Of a stretch of 64,000 bases of DNA, positions 43,407 through 52,001 are shown one piece after another (position 1 is the stretch's first letter; every line of letters starts with the position of its first letter). Origin of the DNA: DATBGZ01 sp036557785 (GTDB lineage: Bacteria; Actinomycetota; Actinomycetes; Mycobacteriales; Micromonosporaceae); NCBI GenBank assembly GCA_036557785.1, contig DATBGZ010000056.1, forward strand, positions 1 through 64,000, in the 5' to 3' direction. Position numbers and translations under genes: made by a program. The notes under the pieces are model-generated. The model made no database searches. It was given only the letters and a program-made list of their open reading frames with translations, and was not told the origin of the DNA.

Positions 43407-44486
43407 ATGGCCAAGCGCAGGTCCGACGACGGGCCGGAGATCGTCGAGCAACTCCGGCCGGACGACTCCGGCTGGCTCGCCGAGCTGCGCCGGGCACACT
43501 CAGAACCCATCGATCTCGCTGCTGGGCCAGACGACGACCGCCCTGGCTGGGCCAGCAGCCCCACCCTGGACGGGACCGAATCGGCGCCGGATCCGGTCGG
43601 CCCGCCGAGGCCCGCCGATCCGGCACCACCACGCGACGAGGCACCGCCTCGTGCTGACGCGGCACCGCCTCCCGAGGAGGCACCACCGCCTGGCGCAGCA
43701 CAGCCACCTCCCGACGAGGCACCGTCACCGCCTGGCGCAGCACAGCTGCCGTCTGAAGCGGTGCCGCCGTCTGAAGCGGTGCCCCCTCGGGTCCACGTGC
43801 GCGAGGTGGTGCCGCCCTCTTCGACGTCGAAGTCCCGCCCGGCAGTGCCGGCCGAGGCGCCGCCGCGGGTCCGCGGGGGGTCCTCCTCAGCCCCCTCGCC
43901 CGGTCGGAACCGGGCGCTGCTGGCCCCAACGCCGGCAACTCGGCCGGTCAGGGGCAGGCCCGGGCCCCACGCCACACAGGTCATCCCCGCGCCCCAGCCC
44001 GTGCGGCGCCCGCCCAGGCCGGACCGGAGCGAGCGTGCCGACATCGATCGACGTCGGCGTCCTCGGTGGGGCGTCGTGCTGCCGGTCCTCGCGTTGGTCG
44101 GTGGCGCCGCATTCGGACTCGCCTGGCACGGGTTCGACAAGCGTCCCGCCAGCGGCGCCGACGGGGCCGCGTCCGCGGGGAGCGCGACGACGGACGGTCC
44201 ACCGCCCCAGGTCATTCTGGTCACGAGTCTTCGCGATGAAGGCGACACGGTCAGGCTGGCCTGGATCGATCCGACGGGCGGTCAGGCGACGTTCGTCGTC
44301 AGCGAGATCGCCAGCGACGACACCCTGGTAGCCTCGCACCTCGCTCCGACGGGCCAGACCGAGATCGTGATTACCGGCCTTGACCCGAAGGCCCCGCAGT
44401 ACTGCTTCCGCGTGCTCGCCGTGGTCGACTCCGTCCACACCGGACTCTCTGCCAAGATCTGCACACCTGAACGCCACGCGCCATGA
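43407..44486 (+). CDS. Pro-rich membrane protein with extracytoplasmic FN3 domain
   Basis: 359 residues. The N-terminal 40 contain GWLAELRRAHSEPID; residues 50-205 are Pro/Ala/Glu-rich with tandem repeats; one membrane helix lies at about 222-240; the C-terminal 80 form an FN3-like domain. That domain is homologous to the end of the kinase at 52002-53894 (shared: L.W.DP.GG.A.F.V, LDP..QYCF.VLA, terminal Cys). The intracellular part is disordered and may be a binding platform or phosphorylation target. ATG with AGAGGGGG 7-8 bases upstream, behind an ECF-type promoter. It overlaps the next gene in ATGATG. Confidence 0.72.
   Translation: MAKRRSDDGPEIVEQLRPDDSGWLAELRRAHSEPIDLAAGPDDDRPGWASSPTLDGTESAPDPVGPPRPADPAPPRDEAPPRADAAPPPEEAPPPGAAQPPPDEAPSPPGAAQLPSEAVPPSEAVPPRVHVREVVPPSSTSKSRPAVPAEAPPRVRGGSSSAPSPGRNRALLAPTPATRPVRGRPGPHATQVIPAPQPVRRPPRPDRSERADIDRRRRPRWGVVLPVLALVGGAAFGLAWHGFDKRPASGADGAASAGSATTDGPPPQVILVTSLRDEGDTVRLAWIDPTGGQATFVVSEIASDDTLVASHLAPTGQTEIVITGLDPKAPQYCFRVLAVVDSVHTGLSAKICTPERHAP
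43622..43790 (+). repeat. Degenerate tandem repeats in the Pro-rich coding region
   Basis: Repeated Pro/Ala/Glu codons. Clearest is an 18-base perfect duplication (GCCGTCTGAAGCGGTGCC, 43748-43765 and 43766-43783). A 19-base unit (ACCGCCTGGCGCAGCACAG) also occurs near 43685 and about 41 bases later. All keep the frame, so length can vary without breaking the protein. Confidence 0.75.
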
Positions 44487-47400
44487 TGCCGGGTGAGGAC
44501 ACGATGCCAGGTGAGGGTATGCGCAGGATCGTGACAACGGGGGCGCCGCGCGTGCGCGTTGGTGGGTTCCGGGGCGGTGTGTCGCGGCGCGTCGCGGAGT
44601 TGATCGTGTTCGGCGTTGTCGTGGTCTTGGTCGCGGGGGTGCTGCTGGGTACGGGTTTCGCGCAGACGGTGGTGCGGGCGGCTGATGGGTTGACGTGGTT
44701 GGGAGACGACAGCCGGGGTGAGGTGATCGAAGTGAATCCGGCCACGGGTCGGCCGGAGACGCGGTTGACGGTTGCGCAGCCGGGGCATGGGTTGGAGGTA
44801 GCGCAGACCGACACGCTGTTGGTGGTCACGGACACGGTTACCGGCGAGGTCACTTTCATCGATTTGGCGACGTTGTCCACGACGGGCCTCTACCACGGTG
44901 CCGCCGGGCGGACGAAGGTTCTGCTCTCGGGGGCTGAACTGTACGTCGCCGATCTTGCCGGGGGTACGATCGTGCGCCTGGATCCGGTCAGCCCGACCCG
45001 TGTCGGTACGGCGTGGAGTGCGGGTGTGCCCCTGGCCGACGCGGTGATCGACAGCACGCCGACCGTGTGGGCCCTGGACCTTTTCGGCACCTTGCACCAC
45101 CTGGGCTGGACGGCCACCACCGAGGGCGGCACCCTGGCCGACATCGCCGCGCCGCGCACGATCGCGGGTACCGGGGCCGACACCGTGCTGAGTGCCAACG
45201 ACCCTGTCGGGGTCACGATTTTCGCTGGCGAGTCCGGCCGCATCACCCAGACCGGCACCGGCACCGGCGAGTTCACTGTGACGGCAGACGCGCTGGTCCC
45301 TACCGCACCGCCGGGCGGGCCTGACGACCCTGATGCGGGTGAGCCGCTGCTGGCCGCGGCCGAACATGCCCCGGCTGACCTGGTCCCGGTGGCTATTCCA
45401 CGCCGCAACCTGTTGCTTCTGTTCGCCGGCCGCGCCACTCCTGTCGTCATTGATACAGCGAAATACGGCTGCTATCGACCCGGCCGTCCCGCGGTCTATC
45501 ACGCGCTGGTCTACACCCCGTGCGACCACGGGCTGGTCATCGTGGTCGACCGGCGCGGCACCTTCCAGAACCGTATCGATACCGGCACCGAGCGCCGGCC
45601 CGTTCTCGTGATCGACGACAACCGTCTGTTCATCGAGACCCCCGGAGGCCCCACCCCCGGCTACTACGTCGACGGCGACGGACGGACCCACCCGCTGGGC
45701 CCCATCACCGACGACCTACCAGCCCAGGACCCCGGCAGCAACGAGGGCGGCAGCAACAAGGGTGGCAACGGCGGCAACGGCAGCACAGGCACCAAGGGCG
45801 GCGCGTGTCACGCCGGCGTCCCGAAGGCGCCCGGCGCCGTCGCCGCCGCCACAGATGCCAAGGGAAGGGTCACGATCACCTGGCAGTACACCGGAACCGT
45901 CGACCGCTTCGAGGTCGTGCGGGCCGACACCGCGAAGGTGGTCACCGTCGCCGGACCGCAGCAGCGCAGCGCCGTGGTCACCGGGCTGCCCGCCGGCACC
46001 GCCGTGCTGGTCCGCGCCGTCACCTGTGGCGGCAGCGCCGGCTCTGACCCGGTCACGCCGCAAGGCACCGGTCGATGCACCAGCGGCGCACCCCAGCCGC
46101 CGACCAACCTCGCCATCACCGGAACCGGACCGAGCATGCTCACCTGGCAGCACACCGGGACCGTGGACCGCTACGAGATCGTGCGCGTCGACACCGCAGA
46201 GGTGGTGGCCACCGCCGGCCCGGGTGCACGCAGCGTGTCGGTTGCTCTGCCGGCCGGCACCGTGGTGCTCGTGCGCGCGGTCAACTGTGCCGGCAGCGCC
46301 GATTCCGATCCGGCCAGCGTCCCCGACAACCCGTCGTGTTCCCAGACACCGCCGGACCCGCCGGTCAACCTCGCCTACACCAGTGACGGACCAGTCACCA
46401 TCAGGTGGCAGTACACCGGAGCCGTCGACCGCTTCGAGGTCGTGCGGGCCGACACCGGTGAGGTGCTCGCTACCGCGGGGCCGAGTGCGCGCAGCGCGAG
46501 GCTCGGTGTCCTGCCCACCAGCACCACGGTGTTCGTCCGCGCGGTCAACTGTGCCGGCAGCGCCGACTCCTATCTGGTCACCGTCCCCGGCGGGTCACTA
46601 CCCCCACCGGGGACGCCCAGCCCGCCGCCCGCCGGGAGCGAGGTCGCGGCCAAGGCCATCGATGTGCACGCCGTAGCGACCGACGACGCACGGGTCAACC
46701 TCACCTGGGACTACGCGAGCGGGCTGGTCGGTAGCAACGCGATCGACATCCTGCGCGCGGACACGTTCGAGGTGGTGTCCAGCCCGGGAAGTGTCAGCTA
46801 CCCCGCCACCAGTGCCGTGGTCACCAGCGTGCCCCCGGGCGAGTCCCCCGCCTACATCGTCCGGTTCAACGGGACCGACGCGCGTAGCGCCGAGAACCCG
46901 ATGGTCAGGCTCATCCTCGCGCCGACCCCGCCGGCCAACCTGCGCGTCACGAACGTGGTCAACAACGGCAGCAGCCTGGACATCACCGTCGACTTCGACG
47001 CCGCCACCCCGCAGGGCGCACCGCCCACGCCCGTCGACGACTACACGATCAGCACTGCCGGCGCCGCCCCCATCACGCGCGTCGGCCCCGGCCCGACCAC
47101 CATCACCGCACCCTGTGGCGGCGGGCAATGCTGGGGACTCAGCTTCACCATTACCGTCACCGCCAACAGTGCCGCCGGCAGGCCACGAGCCCAGGTGCCC
47201 TACACCCACCCCAACGGGTTCCCTGGCGGGCCACAGGTGAACGACAACGTGATCGGTGACGTCACGCCAGTGACCGTCCCGCCCAACTGCGGCCCATTAC
47301 CGCCGCAGCCGCCGCCGCTGCCCTGCATGAACACCTATACCTACTACGAGGTGCAGTTCGACCCGCCGGCGAGTTGGAGCAACTTCGGCGGCACCTGTAC

Positions 47401-47572
47401 CCCGATCATCAACGGCTCCGCTGGCACGGCCTTCCCGTGCTCGACCAAACCGACGTTTCCCGTCGACGGCACCATCGCGTTCCGGGCCAGCAGCGGTGCT
47501 CTCTGGGTGCTCTCAGCCGTCGGCACCTTCGCCGGGGTGTGCACGCCACCCATGGGCTTCCCGACCTGCTAG
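44483..47572 (+). CDS. Large membrane-anchored beta-propeller/FN3-repeat protein (paralogue 3)
   Basis: 1029 residues. Membrane helix about 38-60; propeller-like region to about 400 (GEVIEVNPATGRPETRL, GGTIVRLD, YGC...PC present); Gly/Asn-rich linker (about 415-440); three tandem FN3-like repeats of 87-90 residues, each starting with Cys; one or two more FN3-like domains; then a Cys-rich end (GTFAGVCTPPMGFPTC). Codon use differs from neighbours, with many GTT/TTG/GGT codons in the first 400 bases, hinting at later exchange. The N-terminus has a repeated MPGE motif, so the exact start among nearby ATGs is open. Overlaps the previous stop. Function unknown; a surface adhesin or scaffold is possible. 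Confidence 0.78.
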   Translation: MMPGEDTMPGEGMRRIVTTGAPRVRVGGFRGGVSRRVAELIVFGVVVVLVAGVLLGTGFAQTVVRAADGLTWLGDDSRGEVIEVNPATGRPETRLTVAQPGHGLEVAQTDTLLVVTDTVTGEVTFIDLATLSTTGLYHGAAGRTKVLLSGAELYVADLAGGTIVRLDPVSPTRVGTAWSAGVPLADAVIDSTPTVWALDLFGTLHHLGWTATTEGGTLADIAAPRTIAGTGADTVLSANDPVGVTIFAGESGRITQTGTGTGEFTVTADALVPTAPPGGPDDPDAGEPLLAAAEHAPADLVPVAIPRRNLLLLFAGRATPVVIDTAKYGCYRPGRPAVYHALVYTPCDHGLVIVVDRRGTFQNRIDTGTERRPVLVIDDNRLFIETPGGPTPGYYVDGDGRTHPLGPITDDLPAQDPGSNEGGSNKGGNGGNGSTGTKGGACHAGVPKAPGAVAAATDAKGRVTITWQYTGTVDRFEVVRADTAKVVTVAGPQQRSAVVTGLPAGTAVLVRAVTCGGSAGSDPVTPQGTGRCTSGAPQPPTNLAITGTGPSMLTWQHTGTVDRYEIVRVDTAEVVATAGPGARSVSVALPAGTVVLVRAVNCAGSADSDPASVPDNPSCSQTPPDPPVNLAYTSDGPVTIRWQYTGAVDRFEVVRADTGEVLATAGPSARSARLGVLPTSTTVFVRAVNCAGSADSYLVTVPGGSLPPPGTPSPPPAGSEVAAKAIDVHAVATDDARVNLTWDYASGLVGSNAIDILRADTFEVVSSPGSVSYPATSAVVTSVPPGESPAYIVRFNGTDARSAENPMVRLILAPTPPANLRVTNVVNNGSSLDITVDFDAATPQGAPPTPVDDYTISTAGAAPITRVGPGPTTITAPCGGGQCWGLSFTITVTANSAAGRPRAQVPYTHPNGFPGGPQVNDNVIGDVTPVTVPPNCGPLPPQPPPLPCMNTYTYYEVQFDPPASWSNFGGTCTPIINGSAGTAFPCSTKPTFPVDGTIAFRASSGALWVLSAVGTFAGVCTPPMGFPTC
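45806..46597 (+). repeat. Three tandem FN3-encoding repeats
   Basis: Units start at TGT/TGC codons at 45806, 46076 and 46337, of 90, 87 and about 87 codons. DNA near 45890-45935 recurs almost unchanged near 46410-46460 (TACACCGGANCCGTCGACCG) and more loosely in the middle unit. The near-identity of units 1 and 3 suggests recent duplication or gene conversion. Confidence 0.8.
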
Positions 47573-47602
47573 TCTATCTATGTATCGACATGAGGAGAGT
47601 TG

Positions 47603-48589
47603 ATGACGGCGGCCACGATCGACAGCATCGGCGAGCGTGAGGTCGCCGAATTCCGTACGCTGCATGCCCGCCTGGGCGATGCTGTGGAGGTCGCCGTACG
47701 CGGAAAGCGACCCGCGGTCGACCTCACCCTGGTGGCCATGTTCGCCGGCGGACACGTGCTCATCGAGGATGTGCCGGGTACCGGAAAGACGACGCTCGCC
47801 CGATCGCTCGCGACCGCGCTCGGCGGTGTGTGCCGGCGGATCCAGTTCACGCCCGACCTGCTGCCCAGCGACGTGACCGGCACGCCGGTCTACGACACCC
47901 GCACCTCCGAGGTGACCTTCCGGCCGGGTCCGATCTTTGCCAACGTCGTGCTGGCCGACGAGATCAACCGGGCCGCGGCGAAGACCCAGTCGTCGCTGCT
48001 GGAGGTGATGCAGGAGCACACGGTCACGGTCGGCGGCGAGATGTACCCGGTGCCCGACCCGTTCCTCGTCATCGCCACCCAGAACCCGATCGACATGGAG
48101 GGCACCTACCGGCTGCCCGAGGCGCAGCTCGACCGATTCCTCGTCCGGACGAGCCTGGGCTACCCGTCGGTCGAGGAGGAGCTGGAGGTGATGCGTCCCG
48201 GCGGCCAGGCGGGGGCGGTCGACCAGGTCCCGGTCGTCTCGAACCCCACCGAGGTGTCGCGGTGGAGCGCGCTGCTGCGGGCGCTGCACGTCGCCGAACC
48301 GCTCATGCGCTACGTCCGGGACCTGGGCGCCGCCACCCGGGCGGATACCCGGCTGCGGCTGGGCGCCAGCCCTCGGGCGCTGCGTGCGCTGGTCAGCTGC
48401 CTGCAGGTGTACGCCGCGGCGCAGGGCCGCCACTTCGTGATCCCGAGTGACGTGCAGCGCCTCGCCGAGCCCGTGCTGGCCCACCGGCTGCTGCTCACCC
48501 GTGAGGCGACCATCGCTGGACTGTCCACATCGGAGGTTATCGCGAGCGTGCTGGGCACCGTACCGGTGCCGAGCCCCAAGGCGGCGTGA
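47603..48589 (+). CDS. MoxR-family AAA+ ATPase
   Basis: 328 residues. Walker A D56-V-P-G-T-G-K62-T-T, Walker B LADEIN, sensor 1 (VIATQNPIDMEG) and an arginine-finger region (LPEAQLDRFLVR), all intact. MoxR ATPases act as chaperones for assembly of partner complexes, usually next to DUF58 and VWA or transglutaminase genes, as here. ATG 47603 with GAGGAG 6 bases upstream; the stop overlaps the DUF58 start (GTGA). Cytosolic. The T7SS link is by position only. Confidence 0.92.
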   Translation: MTAATIDSIGEREVAEFRTLHARLGDAVEVAVRGKRPAVDLTLVAMFAGGHVLIEDVPGTGKTTLARSLATALGGVCRRIQFTPDLLPSDVTGTPVYDTRTSEVTFRPGPIFANVVLADEINRAAAKTQSSLLEVMQEHTVTVGGEMYPVPDPFLVIATQNPIDMEGTYRLPEAQLDRFLVRTSLGYPSVEEELEVMRPGGQAGAVDQVPVVSNPTEVSRWSALLRALHVAEPLMRYVRDLGAATRADTRLRLGASPRALRALVSCLQVYAAAQGRHFVIPSDVQRLAEPVLAHRLLLTREATIAGLSTSEVIASVLGTVPVPSPKAA

Positions 48590-49764
48590 CCGTGCGTCCC
48601 ACGAGTCGTGGCTGGTGGGTCCTGCTGCTCGCGGTGGCCGGCCTCGGTCTGGGTGCGCAGTGGCGCTACCCCGGCCTGACCGGCATCGGCGCGGCGCTGG
48701 CCCTGCTCGCCGTGGTCGACGCCGCCTCGCTCGGGCTCGCGGGCGGCCTGACCGCGCGCCGGACCGTCGCACCGCTGGAGGTGCCCCGGTACGGCGAGTG
48801 CCTGGCGCAGCTCGAGATCCTCCACGATGGACGATGGTTCGCGATGCGGGCCGAGGCGGTGGAGCGCGTCGCTGACCAGGACGTCGACGTGGAGCTCGGT
48901 CGCGTCGAGCCGGGGGAGGGCTTGACAGCCACCTATCAAGTGCCGACGGCCCGGCGGGGCCGGTTGACCGTCGGCCCTCTGCTCGTGCGCCGGTACGGCT
49001 TTGCCGGTCTCACGGTGCGCACCAACGAGACCGGCGGGCAGGTGATCGTGCGGGTGCTGCCACGGGTGCTGCCGGTGCGGGCCATGCCGCCCGGGGCCCG
49101 GCGCGGCCACGTCGGCGCCGAGGAGCGGGTGGCCCAAGGGGGCACGGATATCGTGGGGCTGCACGAGTATGCGCCGGGCGACGACCTGCGTCGCGTGCAC
49201 TGGGCCACCACGGCCCGCATCGGCACGCTCATGGTTCGCGAGGACGCCGACCCGGCGCGGGCGCACCTGGCGGTGGTGCTCGACGACCGGTCCGCCGCCT
49301 ATCCCGATGCGGACGCCTTCGAGGACGCCGTAGAGGTGGCGGCATCGCTGCTGCGTGCCGGATACACCGAGGGTCATCCGGTACGGCTGCGGACCATCCG
49401 TGGGGGGCTGGACATCGAGATCGGTGGACCCGTCGCCGGGGTGTCCGGCGCGACCCATGATGTGCTCGCCCCGCTGGCCGATGTATCCCTTGTGGACAGT
49501 GATGACTCACTGCCCGGGCCGCTGTCGGCGCCGGGTGATCTGGATGTGCTGGCCGTGGTCACCGGCGCCGGGGTTGACGTCGCGATCCTGGCGCTGGAGG
49601 CGAGCCGGGCTGAGGTCGGCGCGGTGCTGGCCGTGGACGCGTCTGCCGCGGGCGATGGCCGTCCGGTCGCCGCCGGTGCCGGCAGCGTGGTCGTGCTGCG
49701 AGGGGCCGGCGCCGAGGCGCTGCTCGGCGGGTGGGACCGCAGCGTCTCCTTCCGGGGATGGTGA
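48586..49764 (+). CDS. DUF58 domain membrane protein
   Basis: 392 residues. Two N-terminal hydrophobic helices (about 8-55), a beta-rich region, then the DUF58 signature (YAPGDDLRRVHWATTARIGTLMVRED, about 190-215) and a VWA-like fold (LAVVLDDRSAAY). Partner of the MoxR ATPase upstream and the transglutaminase-fold protein downstream. GTG start overlaps the moxR stop by four bases; an in-frame GTG at 48592 is an alternative. Exact role unknown in any actinobacterium as far as I know. Confidence 0.88.
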   Translation: MTVRPTSRGWWVLLLAVAGLGLGAQWRYPGLTGIGAALALLAVVDAASLGLAGGLTARRTVAPLEVPRYGECLAQLEILHDGRWFAMRAEAVERVADQDVDVELGRVEPGEGLTATYQVPTARRGRLTVGPLLVRRYGFAGLTVRTNETGGQVIVRVLPRVLPVRAMPPGARRGHVGAEERVAQGGTDIVGLHEYAPGDDLRRVHWATTARIGTLMVREDADPARAHLAVVLDDRSAAYPDADAFEDAVEVAASLLRAGYTEGHPVRLRTIRGGLDIEIGGPVAGVSGATHDVLAPLADVSLVDSDDSLPGPLSAPGDLDVLAVVTGAGVDVAILALEASRAEVGAVLAVDASAAGDGRPVAAGAGSVVVLRGAGAEALLGGWDRSVSFRGW

Positions 49765-49768
49765 GGTC

Positions 49769-51994
49769 ATGAAGGGGAACTCCGGGCCGGCGCTGATCGG
49801 GTGGGGCGCGACCCTCTGGGCGGCGGTGCTGCTCGGCCTGGGGGCGTTGGGTCTGTCGGCAGGGTGGAGCGGGCCGGCTGCCGCCGTGCTCGCTGCCGCC
49901 GCCATCGTGCCGGTGCTGGTCTTCTCGCTCGGGGCGCGGTTGCGCGTACCGACGCCGGTCACCGCGCTGGTGGTCCTCGGCCTGGCCGCGGCGGCGACCT
50001 ATCTGTTCGTGATCGTGCCCTCCGGTACCGGCGTGGCTACCGCCATGCGCGACGCGGTGCCGAGGCTGCTCACGGCCCGCCGGCCCGCGCCGGCCACTGC
50101 CGAGTTCCTGCTGCCTGGCGTCGTGACGGCCCTGCTCGTCGGCGTGTGGGTCGCGTTGCGCACCGTCGGTGGCCCCCCCGCACCGCACGACCGCACCGTC
50201 GGCGTGCGCGGCCGGGGGCTCGTGGCCGCCCCGGTCGGTGCCGTCGCGCTCTACACCGGCGGCACGCTGCTGACCGCCGGCACCGGCGACCGTACGGGCC
50301 TCATCGCCGGCGCCATCGTCGCGGTCAGCGCAGTTGGGTGGGTGGGCCTGGAGCGCTTCCGCCGGATCGCCCGGCGCACGGCCTCGGGGCGCGCCGGGCC
50401 GGCCCACTGGTTGCGGGCGGTGATCGGCCGTCCCCTGACCGTGGCGCTGGCCACCGGCACCGTGCTGGCCCTTGTCATCTCGGCCAACCCGGTCGGCGCG
50501 TTCGAACCGCGCAACCTCGTCGAGCCTCCACAACGGACGCTGGACGAGGCGAGTCCCCTGCCCGAGCTCTCCGCCTGGCACGAGAACGAGGCCGAGGAGC
50601 TGTTCCGGGTCACGCCGCTCGACGGGCAGGTACCGGCCCGGGTCCGGCTGGTGACGCTGTCGCTCTACACCGGGGTCGCCTGGTCGGCCACCGCCGCCTA
50701 CCGGCCCGTCGGCGTGGTCTACCCGACGACGCTGCCACCGGGCCGGGCGAGGCAGACAAGCGCCGCGGAGTTCACGATCGCCAATCTGCGCGACGTCGTA
50801 TGGCTGCCCGGCCTCGGCTATCCCATCGACATCTCCTTGTCTAATGTGGACTGCGAAGCCGAGGGCGGTTCGATCGCCCTGGTCGACGGGTCGCTGCACC
50901 CCGGCCTGCGGTACCGGGTCGTTGCTGAACGGGACGCGCCCACGGTCGAGCAGATCAGCACGGCGGGGGTCCCGCCGGCGCAGGCGGCCGGACCGTTGCT
51001 CGACCTGCCGCGGCTGCCGCCCGCGTTCGCTGAGCTGGCGCGCCAGATCACCTTCGGGGCGAGCACGGCGTTCGAGGAGGCCGCGGCGATCGAGCGCGAG
51101 GTGGGCCGCCGCCGATTCGACCCGGCGGCGCCGGTCGGCTCCTCCTACGCGCGACTGAGCAAGTTCCTGATGGAGGACGAGGGCAGCTCGCCCGGCGCTC
51201 AGGTCGGCTCATCCGAACAGTTCGCCGCGGCGTTCGCGGTGCTCGCCCGAGCGGTGGGCCTACCGACGCGTGTCGTGCTGGGTTTCAAGCCCGGCCCGGA
51301 CGGTGTGGTGCGTGGCGGCGACGCGCTGGCCTGGCCGGAGGTGTACTTCACCGACTACGGCTGGTACCCCTTCGACCCGACACCCGGCACCGCCGACCCG
51401 GCCGCGGAGGAGGTGAAGCTGCAGGCGCTGGATCGCCTGGACGAGCAGGCCAGGGCCATCGTTGTCCCGCCGGCCAGCACCCAGCCGCCCATCCCCACGC
51501 CCACGCCGCCGACGCCCGCACCGCAGGTCGTGCCGAACCGGACCGTCGCGGCCGCGCCGCCCCCGTCCGGCACCAGCCCGCTGCTCCTCGTCGCCGCTGC
51601 GTTGGCCATCGTCATGCTCAGCCTGCTCATCGTCGCGTCGGCTCGCGCCGCCCGGCGCGCCCGGCACCGCCGGGCCGGTGCGCGGGGCGCCTGGTCGGAG
51701 GTGCTGGACCTGCTCATCCTCATGGGACTGCCGGTGCCGCGCACCCGTACCGCGATGGACCTGGCCCTCGACCTCGCGACCGTCGCCCCTGTCCCTGCCG
51801 CGCCGACCCAGCCGGCGCTGGTCATCGCGGTCGCCGCCGACCGGGCCGCCTTCGGGCCGCCCGCCAGCGCTGGCTCGCGGCACGACGAGGTGTGGTCGGC
51901 GCTGGGGGCCGTACGGCGGGCGGTGCGCGCGGCGGTCCCACTGCGCCGGCGTCTGCTGTGGACGGTCGACCCGCGGCCGCTACGCCGCCGGTGA
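49769..51994 (+). CDS. Transglutaminase-fold membrane protein, catalytically degenerate
   Basis: 741 residues. About eight N-terminal helices (1-230; TgpA/DUF3488-type), a periplasm-facing transglutaminase-like domain (about 380-560), a Pro-rich linker, a further helix (about 610-630) and a cytosolic tail. The catalytic block reads VGSSEQFAAAFAVLARAVG, with S482 where the active-site Cys is normal, and DALAWPEVYF, with L520 where His is expected; D536 (YPFDPTP) is kept. So the fold is present but thiol catalysis is not expected. Third gene of the moxR-DUF58-tgl set, four bases after DUF58; converges on the kinase. Confidence 0.82.
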   Translation: MKGNSGPALIGWGATLWAAVLLGLGALGLSAGWSGPAAAVLAAAAIVPVLVFSLGARLRVPTPVTALVVLGLAAAATYLFVIVPSGTGVATAMRDAVPRLLTARRPAPATAEFLLPGVVTALLVGVWVALRTVGGPPAPHDRTVGVRGRGLVAAPVGAVALYTGGTLLTAGTGDRTGLIAGAIVAVSAVGWVGLERFRRIARRTASGRAGPAHWLRAVIGRPLTVALATGTVLALVISANPVGAFEPRNLVEPPQRTLDEASPLPELSAWHENEAEELFRVTPLDGQVPARVRLVTLSLYTGVAWSATAAYRPVGVVYPTTLPPGRARQTSAAEFTIANLRDVVWLPGLGYPIDISLSNVDCEAEGGSIALVDGSLHPGLRYRVVAERDAPTVEQISTAGVPPAQAAGPLLDLPRLPPAFAELARQITFGASTAFEEAAAIEREVGRRRFDPAAPVGSSYARLSKFLMEDEGSSPGAQVGSSEQFAAAFAVLARAVGLPTRVVLGFKPGPDGVVRGGDALAWPEVYFTDYGWYPFDPTPGTADPAAEEVKLQALDRLDEQARAIVVPPASTQPPIPTPTPPTPAPQVVPNRTVAAAPPPSGTSPLLLVAAALAIVMLSLLIVASARAARRARHRRAGARGAWSEVLDLLILMGLPVPRTRTAMDLALDLATVAPVPAAPTQPALVIAVAADRAAFGPPASAGSRHDEVWSALGAVRRAVRAAVPLRRRLLWTVDPRPLRRR

Positions 51995-52001
51995 GCCAGG
52001 G

